Assembly (NCBI GenBank): GCA_946478755.1
Contig: CAMLDJ010000038.1
Location: 1-28,714 of the forward strand
Direction of reading: 5' to 3'
DNA: 28,714 bases
From: an uncultured Pedobacter sp.
GTDB taxonomy: Bacteria; Bacteroidota; Bacteroidia; Sphingobacteriales; Sphingobacteriaceae
Positions 22,528 through 28,714 of the stretch are shown here, one piece after another; position 1 is the first letter of the stretch, and every line of letters begins with the position of its first letter. Below the pieces are notes generated by a model, which did no database searches, had not been told where the DNA came from, and saw nothing but the letters and a program-made list of their open reading frames with translations. A program made the position numbers and the translations under genes.

Positions 22528-24726
22528 ATGAAGTCAATATTTATAACAATAGGGGCAATAGGGGCCATGTTAACAGTTAATGGACAACAGAAGCAGCCGG
22601 TTTACCTTGATGTGAGGAAGCCCATCGAAGAGCGGGTTGAAAGTGCACTTGTAGCGATGACTACAGAAGAAAAAGTATCTCTCTGCTATGCCCAGTCCAA
22701 ATTTAGTTCAAAAGGTGTACCTCGCTTGGGAATTCCTGAAGTTTGGACTGATGACGGCCCACATGGGATTCGTGAAGAGGTTTTATGGGATGAGTGGGGT
22801 GGGGCCAGCTGGACAAACGATTCTTGCACGGCGTTTCCGGCACTTACCTGTCTCTCTGCGACTTTTAATCCCGAATTATCACTGTTGTACGGAAAATCAA
22901 TTGGGGAAGAAGCGCGCTACCGCAATAAAACGGTGTTGTTGGGCCCCGGAGTAAATATTTATAGAACGCCTTTGAACGGACGGAACTTTGAATATATGGG
23001 AGAAGATCCATACCTCAGTTCCCGAATGGTTGTGCCCTACATCCAAGGCGTTCAATCATCGGGCGTTGCTGCATGTGTCAAACATTTTGCACTGAACAAT
23101 CAGGAAGAGTGGCGTGGACATATCGATGTCGATCTCAGCGACCGTGCTCTATACGAAATTTATCTCCCTGCCTTTAAGGCAGCAGTACAAGAGGCAAAAG
23201 TATGGTCGGTTATGGGTGCCTACAATCAGTTTAGAGGTGAGCATTGTTGTCATAACGATCTCCTTTTGAACAAAATATTAAAAAATGACTGGAAATTCGA
23301 CGGGATTGTAATTAGCGACTGGGGTGGTGTGCATAATACCGATCAGGCTGTTAATAATGGGTTGGATCTGGAAATGGGTACGTATACCGACGGTTTAACA
23401 ACCAAAGGGAAGTTTCCTTACTCAGCGTACTATCTGGCCAATCCATTCCTCAAAGGTATTAAAGAGGGAAAGTATGATATGGCACTGCTTAATGATAAAG
23501 CCCGTCGCATTCTACGTTTAATTTTCAGGACCACCATGAGTGCCGACCGGCCATTTGGCCGTTTCGTATCTCCTGAACACAGTAAGGCAGCCCGCAGTAT
23601 TGCTCAGGAGGGAATTGTACTTTTAAAAAATGAAAAGAAGTTTTTTCCTGTTCCAATCGGAAAATACAAAAAAATCGCTGTTATCGGTGAAAATGCTGAT
23701 CGGAGTTTGGTGATCGGTGGTGGGTCTTCATCACTTAAAGCAGCTTATGAAAGCTCACCATTAGAAGGGCTGATTGCCAGGTATGGGAAGGAACATATTG
23801 TTTATAGTCTTGGCTATGCTTCAGGCCCTTCGGTATATGGGCGCGAAGAACCCTCAAAGTTAGATGCCGACTCCCTTGCAGCTGCTGCTATCGACGTGGC
23901 AAAACATGCCGATGTAGTTTTTTTTATCGGCGGCCTCAACAAAAACCACTTACAGGATTGTGAAGGGGCTGATCGCAGTTCATTAAACCTTCCTTTTGGC
24001 CAGGATAAATTGATTGATGAGTTATTGAAAGTAAATAAAAATATGGCTGTAGTGCTGCTTAGCGGCAATGCAGTGGCCATGCCTTGGATCAATAAAATAC
24101 CCGCTATTATGCAAGGATGGTATCTGGGCTCTGAAGCTGGAAATGCATTAGCTGATGTTATTTCGGGTGAAGTCAATCCTTCAGGTAAGCTCCCATTCTC
24201 TTTCCCGAAAAAGCTGGAAGATAATGGCGCACATTTTTACGGCAAAATTTCCTATCCCGGAGATAGTGTTAAGCAATATTATAAGGAAGATATCCTGGTT
24301 GGGTACCGCTGGTTTGATACCAAAAAAATAACGCCGCAGTATTCCTTCGGATATGGACTTTCTTACACCAATTTTGAGTTTGGAACGCTTTCTACAGAAA
24401 AATCGATATTTACCAAAGACGATGTGATCAAGATCAGATTCACTGTTAAGAATACCGGCATGAAATATGGTGCAGAAGTTGCTCAGTTGTATATACAGGA
24501 TACTGTATGCAGTGTCGCACGCCCGGTCAAAGAGCTGAAAGCCTTTAAAAAGATATTCCTGCAGCCTGGTGAAACAAAAAGTATTGAAATAAATTTAAAA
24601 GTTACAGATTTCGCCTTCTATGATGAACATAAAAAAGATTGGAACCTTGAGGCAGGGGAGTTTATCCTGCAGTTGGGAAATTCATCAAGTAATATTTCTC
24701 AAAAGTTGCGAATCATTGTTAAATAA
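22528..24726 (+). CDS. GH3 beta-glucosidase/beta-xylosidase
   Basis: This is a 732-residue secreted protein (signal peptide MKSIFITIGAIGAMLTVNGQ). The first barrel domain carries nucleophile Asp264 in V-I-S-D-W-G-G and the K-H-F-A-L-N-N motif. The alpha/beta sandwich domain (about 370-590) and a C-terminal fibronectin-III-like domain (about 655-732) follow. Next to GH31 the natural role is a beta-glucosidase finishing xyloglucan or cello-oligosaccharides after xylose removal; beta-xylosidase is also possible. The stop codon TAA at 24724-24726 lies inside a stretch resembling the antisense of the araC 5' end. The gene converges on DUF1330. Confidence 0.9.
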   Translation: MKSIFITIGAIGAMLTVNGQQKQPVYLDVRKPIEERVESALVAMTTEEKVSLCYAQSKFSSKGVPRLGIPEVWTDDGPHGIREEVLWDEWGGASWTNDSCTAFPALTCLSATFNPELSLLYGKSIGEEARYRNKTVLLGPGVNIYRTPLNGRNFEYMGEDPYLSSRMVVPYIQGVQSSGVAACVKHFALNNQEEWRGHIDVDLSDRALYEIYLPAFKAAVQEAKVWSVMGAYNQFRGEHCCHNDLLLNKILKNDWKFDGIVISDWGGVHNTDQAVNNGLDLEMGTYTDGLTTKGKFPYSAYYLANPFLKGIKEGKYDMALLNDKARRILRLIFRTTMSADRPFGRFVSPEHSKAARSIAQEGIVLLKNEKKFFPVPIGKYKKIAVIGENADRSLVIGGGSSSLKAAYESSPLEGLIARYGKEHIVYSLGYASGPSVYGREEPSKLDADSLAAAAIDVAKHADVVFFIGGLNKNHLQDCEGADRSSLNLPFGQDKLIDELLKVNKNMAVVLLSGNAVAMPWINKIPAIMQGWYLGSEAGNALADVISGEVNPSGKLPFSFPKKLEDNGAHFYGKISYPGDSVKQYYKEDILVGYRWFDTKKITPQYSFGYGLSYTNFEFGTLSTEKSIFTKDDVIKIRFTVKNTGMKYGAEVAQLYIQDTVCSVARPVKELKAFKKIFLQPGETKSIEINLKVTDFAFYDEHKKDWNLEAGEFILQLGNSSSNISQKLRIIVK

Positions 24727-24749
24727 GGATATATCTGCATTCACCTGAT
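24724..24749 (-). pseudogene. Remnant of an araC 5' end (matches the start of the gene at 26504)
   Basis: Positions 24728-24749 match 26488-26509 at 20 of 22 bases, in the same orientation. Read on the minus strand it gives GTG-AAT-GCA-GAT-ATA-TCC-TTA-TTT, that is (V)-N-A-D-I-S-L-F, against M-N-A-E-I-S-T-L-F for the intact regulator. One codon is missing and the start is ATG to GTG. The match runs into the GH3 stop codon. It is short, so chance is not fully excluded, but the next piece of debris lies only 5 nt away. Confidence 0.5.
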
Positions 24750-24754
24750 CAGAG

Positions 24755-24861
24755 ACTGAAATTGCCATTTAGTAATTTTCGAGCGTGGGCAGTATTACCG
24801 GCACGCTCGAAATTTTCGACCCAAACATCAGTGAGGAAAGGCAAATTGCAGCCAGGGTCAG
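24755..24861 (-). pseudogene. Remnant of the MFS exporter gene (codons 9-44)
   Basis: These 107 nt align with 28477-28584, inside the intact MFS gene and in the same orientation, with 13 mismatches and one 1-nt gap (about 88% identity). On the minus strand it reads L-T-L-A-A-I-C-L-S-S-L-M-F-G, against L-T-L-A-A-V-C-L-S-S-L-M-F-G in the exporter, and continues to P-T-L-E. A one-base deletion in a T run then shifts the frame into a stop (L-E-N-Y-stop). There is no start codon and no distal part. It begins 1 nt after the DUF1330 stop codon. Confidence 0.85.
24777..24812. terminator. Perfect 11-bp hairpin, candidate bidirectional terminator between GH3 and DUF1330
   Basis: TTTCGAGCGTG (24777-24787) pairs fully with CACGCTCGAAA (24802-24812) around a 14-nt loop, and TTTT follows at 24813-24816. 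It sits between two convergent genes, where a shared terminator is expected. The hairpin lies inside the MFS remnant. In the intact exporter copy the right arm differs at two bases, one giving a mismatch and one a G-T pair. The T tract is short, so strength is uncertain. Confidence 0.55.
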
Positions 24862-24862
24862 C

Positions 24863-25144
24863 TCACCCGGCCAATACAAAGCGGCTGTTTTCTACAGAAC
24901 GCAGACGAATTTCTTTGATTTCCTGATATTCTGTCGAGTGGTAACACTCCAATGCAAGTGCTTTGGAAGGAAAAACAACGATAGCATTGACCTGACTATG
25001 CGTACCTTCTACTGTAACCGCCTGGTTGTCGGAAAAAAGGACCGATGCACCATAGTTTGGGAGTAATTTTGCGACTTCGCCTGCATATAACTCGTAACCC
25101 TGTTGATCTACGACGTCATAGCTGATTATATAGTATGCTGACAT
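24863..25144 (-). CDS. DUF1330 family protein
   Basis: This small 93-residue cytoplasmic protein starts M-S-A-Y-Y-I-I-S-Y-D-V-V-D and has the ferredoxin-like (dimeric alpha/beta barrel) pattern of DUF1330, including V-V-F-P-S-K-A-L-A and C-Y-H-S-T-E-Y-Q-E-I-K. No enzymatic function is established for the family, and I assign none. It starts 17 nt after the DinB stop and is probably co-transcribed with DinB and the AraC regulator. Its stop codon lies 2 nt from the MFS remnant, so the present end of the operon is a rearrangement junction. Confidence 0.8.
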   Translation of the reverse strand: MSAYYIISYDVVDQQGYELYAGEVAKLLPNYGASVLFSDNQAVTVEGTHSQVNAIVVFPSKALALECYHSTEYQEIKEIRLRSVENSRFVLAG

Positions 25145-25161
25145 TTAAATTTGATGTTAAA

Positions 25162-25572
25162 TTAATAGATGTATTCTGGTGGTGTTGTACCCTGGCACCT
25201 CAGGTAAATAGTGGCTTGTCCGCGATGGTGAGTTACATGATCCAACGTGGCATGAAATCCCATTTGCTCTATGTCATTATTCAGAGGAAGACGCTGACAG
25301 GTGTCTTCCAGATCTCGAAACACTTTGGCAAGGTAATCCAGCACATTCTTTTTTTTACCAGTTAATTCCAGAGGTTGCCATTCCGTTTCTTTTCCAAGCA
25401 GATAATTGGTTTGCCACCATTGTATGCCATAACCGATATGGTTTAATAATTCAGCAAAATTACAACCTGCCCCCTCGGGTTTAAATGTATAATCATTTTC
25501 CGGCATAGCCTCTGCCACCGCAAGCGTATAATCTTTCGCTCTGTGCAACGTATCTAACAATTCTTTCTTCAT
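25162..25572 (-). CDS. DinB family protein (putative metal-dependent four-helix protein)
   Basis: I chose the ATG at 25572 (M-K-K-E-L-L-D-T-L); an in-frame ATG at 25596 would add eight Asn/Lys-rich residues that look like AT-rich leader. The 136-residue product has the DinB/YfiT-like four-helix pattern, with the metal-binding histidine positions visible: N-H-I-G in helix 2 and T-H-H-R-G-Q near the end. DinB-like proteins include thiol-dependent transferases, but most are uncharacterised. Its position between an AraC regulator and DUF1330 on one strand suggests a small stress- or metabolite-responsive operon, which is an inference. Confidence 0.82.
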   Translation of the reverse strand: MKKELLDTLHRAKDYTLAVAEAMPENDYTFKPEGAGCNFAELLNHIGYGIQWWQTNYLLGKETEWQPLELTGKKKNVLDYLAKVFRDLEDTCQRLPLNNDIEQMGFHATLDHVTHHRGQATIYLRCQGTTPPEYIY

Positions 25573-25649
25573 TATTTTTAATTTATTGTTAGCCAAAGGT
25601 AGCTGCTCTGTGAAGTAAAGACTTTAGATATCTTGCTCTTTTGACAATC

Positions 25650-26504
25650 TTATTGTCCATAGGTCTGGGCCTGGCTTCTATATTTTACCGGTGAATGGCC
25701 GAAGCGTTCGGCAAATGTTGTGGAAAAATGTTCAAGGCTATTGAACCCAGAAAGGAAAGCAATATCCGTAACAGGACGTGATGAAACCTTGAGTAGGACC
25801 TCTGCATTTTTAAGTCTAAACGACAATAAAAAAGCATGCGGAGAGTTACCCGTAAATGTTTTGAAAATCCGGCTAAAATGAAAGAGACTCACAAAGCATG
25901 CGTCGGCGATGTCCGTTAAAGAAATATCTTCCGCGAAATGACACATCATATAATCTTTTGCCCTCTCTACAGTGATGAGGTGATTTTTTTTCATGCGTGA
26001 TGAAAGACTTATCTGTTCAGTAGAAGTCACGAAGTTCAGTGTCTTCTCGACGATTTCCATAACAATCAGGTCCATATCCAGTTTATTGACCCGATTGGTC
26101 AACAATTGGGACATCAGGTAATAATGCAGGAATTCGGTATCGGATGAAGTATTGATCTGGAGCGAATGGATGTCATGATCATTGAAGAAATGGTGATCCC
26201 GATAATGTTCGCTGATTTTCTCATAAAACTCCTTTTTGAATTCGATGATGGTACATTCATCCGGGACATCATGGGTGTGGGTTACCGTATGTTCATATCC
26301 GGGCTTGGTGAGTAGGACCCGGCCGGTATGAGCGTCAAAAGAATTCTTGAAAACATTAAACAGAAAATTTCCCTTTCTTACAAAACTGATGGAGAAAGTA
26401 TCCACATATTCAGGTTTCGAAGTAACACATTCCACACAACGGCACTTAAAATCAAGTATTCGGTAAAAATCGGATTGGAATAAGGTTGATATCTCTGCAT
26501 TCAT
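25650..26504 (-). CDS. AraC family transcriptional regulator with N-terminal cysteine cluster
   Basis: This is a 284-residue regulator. The C-terminal AraC HTH pair spans about residues 180-280 (helix 1 L-T-D-I-A-D-A-C-F-V-S-L-F-H-F-S-R-I-F-K; second half V-T-D-I-A-F-L-S-G-F-N-S-L-E-H-F). The N-terminal half is a cupin-like sensing domain with Cys21, Cys23 and Cys26 (C-R-C-V-E-C), plus H-T-V-T-H-T-H and another Cys further on. These could bind a metal or sense thiol-reactive compounds. DinB starts 77 nt downstream and is the likely target along with DUF1330. The start codon fits the shared N-A-E/D-I-S sequence also seen in the remnant at 24724-24749. Confidence 0.87.
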   Translation of the reverse strand: MNAEISTLFQSDFYRILDFKCRCVECVTSKPEYVDTFSISFVRKGNFLFNVFKNSFDAHTGRVLLTKPGYEHTVTHTHDVPDECTIIEFKKEFYEKISEHYRDHHFFNDHDIHSLQINTSSDTEFLHYYLMSQLLTNRVNKLDMDLIVMEIVEKTLNFVTSTEQISLSSRMKKNHLITVERAKDYMMCHFAEDISLTDIADACFVSLFHFSRIFKTFTGNSPHAFLLSFRLKNAEVLLKVSSRPVTDIAFLSGFNSLEHFSTTFAERFGHSPVKYRSQAQTYGQ

Positions 26505-26560
26505 CTGATGGTATGTTTACATTCTCTAAAAAATGGTATATGATAGTAGATTTGTATGAA

Positions 26561-27049
26561 TTAAAGCGTCTTTTTTCCTATAAACGAACTTTTACCTAAC
26601 AAAAAATTAATAGCTCTCTCAATATTTCGATTTCGACTTTCCTCTGTTTTTAAAGACGCAATGTATCTCACTATTTCTTTTTGCATGGAAGGGCTTAGAT
26701 TCTCAAACTTAGACTTTGCTTCTGAATTATTTTTTAATGCCTCTATTAGCTTAGGATGTGGTTTTGTCGTTCTATCCGAAGGGTCATATTCAATAGTAAC
26801 TTCAATGGTTTCTCCAATACGTTTCGGGGAGTCTTTGAGCATTAATGTATTAATATAAAGTCGCCAGAGACCACTGTACCTGAGTAAGGTTTGTTGATAC
26901 GATAGCTTGTTTACCGTTCCGGCAACTGGAATATGTCCTTTATTTTTACCTGCCTGAATAAAAATTTCGTTTAAAATAGCTTCGGGGACCTCGACGTATG
27001 GATTAATTCCTATTATTTGTATAGTTGCATGAAAGGAATGGCTTTTCAT
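26561..27049 (-). CDS. DUF1905 / YdeI-OmpD-associated family protein
   Basis: I prefer the ATG at 27049 (M-K-S-H-S-F-H-A-T-I), giving 162 residues, over 27088, which adds an atypical leader. Residues 1 to about 85 form the DUF1905 beta domain (H-I-P-V-A-G-T-V-N, then Y-I-N). The C-terminal half carries the YdeI helical motif (L-S-P-S-M-Q-K-E-I-V-R-Y-I and E-S-R-N-R-N-I-E-R-A-I). The YdeI family has been linked to bacteriocin protection, but the biochemistry is unknown. It sits 47 nt downstream of the MFS stop and 56 nt upstream of the AraC start on the same strand, so membership in either unit is possible. Confidence 0.8.
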   Translation of the reverse strand: MKSHSFHATIQIIGINPYVEVPEAILNEIFIQAGKNKGHIPVAGTVNKLSYQQTLLRYSGLWRLYINTLMLKDSPKRIGETIEVTIEYDPSDRTTKPHPKLIEALKNNSEAKSKFENLSPSMQKEIVRYIASLKTEESRNRNIERAINFLLGKSSFIGKKTL

Positions 27050-27096
27050 ATGGATAAATATCGTTTGGGGGCATTGCAAAAATATCATTTCTCATT

Positions 27097-28608
27097 CTAT
27101 GATCGCGGCTTAAATATAAGGAAACTAAGCAATGACAGGAAAATCACCCCAATTCCGCTAAATAAAGTCAGCAGTTGAAAGCCGCCGGCCAATGCGTTAT
27201 GTGTAATATCACCAGCCGGATCTAAAGTTGTAATCGCGGGGATTTTTTCCAGCAGGCCTGCAAAATTACCTGCCGCGATTTTTTCGGCCGCTGAATGGAG
27301 CTGAAGGTTATCAAAAGTTCCGGCAAATGCAATCTTTAAATGAATGAGCACGCCTTTACTTAACAAAAATCCCATTAAAGCGATATTGATCGCCAGGGTG
27401 ATTAGTCTTGCGCTCATGTCTATCCCTGAAGCCATACCCGCACGGTCTGCACGCACAGCGCCTGTGGTGGTATTCGTAACGGTAGTATTAGACAAGCCCA
27501 GTCCGATGCCAGACAACAGCATGCCCGGCATCATTGTCCAGTCCCCCAGATGTGCTGCACGGATGCCAAACCACATTAGTATAAAACCCAGCCCGATGGT
27601 AAAAAGTCCTAATGGGATGACGATACCTGGGCGGTATCGCAACAGGAGCCGCTCGGCCATTGGTGGAACCACTAATGTGGGCAAAGTATAGGCCAGGAGT
27701 ACCGTGCCGGCCATAAGGCTGCTATATCCCAAAACTCCCTGAAAATAGATAGGGAGGTAGATCATAAAGGGCCAAAAACAAAAGTTCATGCCAATAGAGC
27801 CGATGATGGCGCCTGAAAAGTCCCGTATCCTGAATACAGTAAAATCAAACATAGGCTGGACGCTTGACTTTTCTGCATATAAAAAGAGGAGAAAACAAAA
27901 TGCAGATGCAGCCAGGATCAGTAGGGACCTGGTACTTGTAAAACCCATTAGGGGTCCCCGGGTAATGTAATAGATCAGCCCGAAAACTGCTATGGAAAGG
28001 CTGACCATGCCCAGGGTATCCAGTCGCTGTATTTCGGCCGACCGTGATTCCCGCACCCCGGCCCATGCCAGTCCCAGCGTAATCAGGCTGAGCGGAACAT
28101 GCACCAGGAAAACCCATTTCCAGCTTAAAAATGTAAGGATCAGCCCACCAATCAGCGGTCCGAATCCCAGCCCTATTCCAAAAATAATGCCCCAGGCGGC
28201 AAAGGCCAGGCTGCGTTCGCGCCCGTCCTGGAACTGATGAGAAAGAATGGCGATCTGGCAGATCAGCATGATCCCTCCGCCAAGCCCCTGTAAAAAGCGC
28301 CCGGCGATGAGCAGCGGCATGGTTGTAGCCAACCCGCAAAGCAGGGAAGTTATCCCAAAAAGCACAAGCCCGGCTACGAAAACAAGTTTACGGCCATATC
28401 GGTCAGCAAGCGTACCGGAAGCCATCAGTACCGTGGTGCAGGCAATGGTATAAGCATTCATGATCCATTGCACATCACTGAAATTGCCTTTTAATAATTT
28501 TTCGAGCGTGGGCAGCATTACCGGTACACTCGAAATTTCCAACCCGAACATCAGTGAGGAGAGGCAAACGGCGGCCAGCGTCAGTATATTCTTTTTGTCT
28601 TTAAACAT
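27097..28608 (-). CDS. MFS drug:H+ antiporter, DHA2 (EmrB/QacA) family, 14 TM
   Basis: This is a 503-residue inner-membrane protein with about 14 hydrophobic segments. Motif A (L-A-D-R-Y-G-R-K) follows TM2. L-Q-G-L-G-G-G-I-M lies in TM4, and the antiporter motif C region reads G-F-G-P-L-I-G-G-L-I. These mark it as a DHA2-type multidrug exporter using proton exchange. The N-terminus (residues 9-44) is the parent or sister of the fragment at 24755-24861. Upstream is a TACTTTTG -7-like box on the minus strand and an inverted repeat, suggesting repressor control. The exported compound cannot be read from sequence. Confidence 0.9.
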   Translation of the reverse strand: MFKDKKNILTLAAVCLSSLMFGLEISSVPVMLPTLEKLLKGNFSDVQWIMNAYTIACTTVLMASGTLADRYGRKLVFVAGLVLFGITSLLCGLATTMPLLIAGRFLQGLGGGIMLICQIAILSHQFQDGRERSLAFAAWGIIFGIGLGFGPLIGGLILTFLSWKWVFLVHVPLSLITLGLAWAGVRESRSAEIQRLDTLGMVSLSIAVFGLIYYITRGPLMGFTSTRSLLILAASAFCFLLFLYAEKSSVQPMFDFTVFRIRDFSGAIIGSIGMNFCFWPFMIYLPIYFQGVLGYSSLMAGTVLLAYTLPTLVVPPMAERLLLRYRPGIVIPLGLFTIGLGFILMWFGIRAAHLGDWTMMPGMLLSGIGLGLSNTTVTNTTTGAVRADRAGMASGIDMSARLITLAINIALMGFLLSKGVLIHLKIAFAGTFDNLQLHSAAEKIAAGNFAGLLEKIPAITTLDPAGDITHNALAGGFQLLTLFSGIGVIFLSLLSFLIFKPRS

Positions 28609-28634
28609 AGTTTTTATTTTGAGGTCATTTTCAA

Positions 28635-28642
28635 CAAAAGTA
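28635..28642 (-). promoter_or_regulatory. Candidate -7 element (TACTTTTG) of the MFS gene
   Basis: Read on the minus strand this matches TAnnTTTG and lies 26 nt upstream of the MFS ATG. The inverted repeat at 28644-28668 sits directly upstream, where a bound repressor would block polymerase. No clear -33 box is visible. Confidence 0.35.
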
Positions 28643-28643
28643 G

Positions 28644-28668
28644 ACCGAAAAACATCTATTTATTCGGT
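28644..28668. promoter_or_regulatory. Inverted repeat ACCGAA-N13-TTCGGT, operator-like
   Basis: The 6-bp arms match perfectly, with additional inner AA/TT symmetry. The size and symmetry suit a TetR-type dimer site. It lies immediately upstream of the MFS -7-like element and between that gene and a possible divergent gene to the right. Confidence 0.4.
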
Positions 28669-28688
28669 TCATTTCTATGATAAAAAGG

Positions 28689-28711
28689 TATGTTTGTATT
28701 ATGGTCAAACA
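28689..28711 (+). promoter_or_regulatory. Candidate divergent -7 element (TATGTTTG) overlapping inverted repeat TGTTTG-N9-CAAACA
   Basis: TATGTTTG at 28689-28696 matches TAnnTTTG on the plus strand, reading out of the window. TGTTTG (28691-28696) and CAAACA (28706-28711) form a perfect 6-bp inverted repeat over it. This suggests an autoregulated divergent gene beyond the right edge. The window ends too soon to see its coding sequence. Confidence 0.35.
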
Positions 28712-28714
28712 AAA

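Noticed and set aside
24785..25066. Plus-strand 93-codon frame over DUF1330
   Set aside because: Overlaps the recognisable DUF1330 gene and the MFS remnant; no family features.
26547..26554. TAGATTTG matching the -7 consensus on the plus strand
   Set aside because: No plus-strand gene follows; such matches are frequent in AT-rich gaps.
27845..28339. 164-codon antisense-frame reading within the MFS gene, same strand
   Set aside because: Composition follows from the GC-richer transporter code; no domain is recognisable and the MFS frame carries all family motifs.
28701..28714. ATG at 28701 as the start of a divergent regulator (M-V-K-Q)
   Set aside because: Only four codons are visible and it lies almost on the predicted transcription start; not supportable.

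Overview
The window looks like a chromosomal segment from a Bacteroidota bacterium, most likely of the Sphingobacteriaceae (Pedobacter/Mucilaginibacter type). Supporting signs are moderate GC, weak or absent Shine-Dalgarno sequences, TAnnTTTG-type -7 elements, signal peptides ending in A-Q/S-Q, and above all a dense run of secreted glycosidases with a hybrid two-component system (HTCS). The genus is an inference.

Positions 1-24726 (+ strand) hold a polysaccharide-utilization cluster. In order: a 5'-truncated SGNH carbohydrate acetylesterase (SASA/CE20-like) with an inserted jelly-roll domain, GH43, GH29, GH2 (beta-galactosidase-like), GH97 (retaining, alpha-galactosidase-like), a second GH2 (beta-glucuronidase-like), a two-domain esterase fusion, GH42, an HTCS whose reading frame is broken, GH31 with a PA14 insert, and GH3. 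Genes from the esterase to GH42 are tightly packed, with a 4-nt overlap and 3-nt gaps, and probably form one operon. GH31-GH3 follow the HTCS as a second transcription unit. Together they could remove acetyl/feruloyl, arabinose, fucose, galactose, uronic acid and xylose decorations and then release glucose. The combination of PA14-GH31, GH3, GH2/GH42, GH43, GH29 and a CE20-like esterase resembles known xyloglucan loci. The GH97 and the N-x-K GH2 suggest a more complex or acidic glycan. No SusC/SusD pair or endo-glucanase is in the window; these may lie upstream.

Positions 24724-24861, between the convergent GH3 and DUF1330 genes, are a mosaic of gene debris. One piece matches the 5' end of the downstream araC gene and overlaps the GH3 stop codon. 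A second matches MFS codons 9-44 (about 88% identical, with a 1-nt deletion and a stop). The MFS-derived piece contains a perfect 11-bp hairpin that may now act as a bidirectional terminator.

Positions 24863-28608 (- strand) hold DUF1330, DinB, an AraC regulator with an N-terminal cysteine cluster, a DUF1905/YdeI protein and a 14-TM DHA2 MFS exporter. The right edge (28609-28714) carries two inverted repeats and possible divergent promoters, suggesting a repressor gene just beyond the window.
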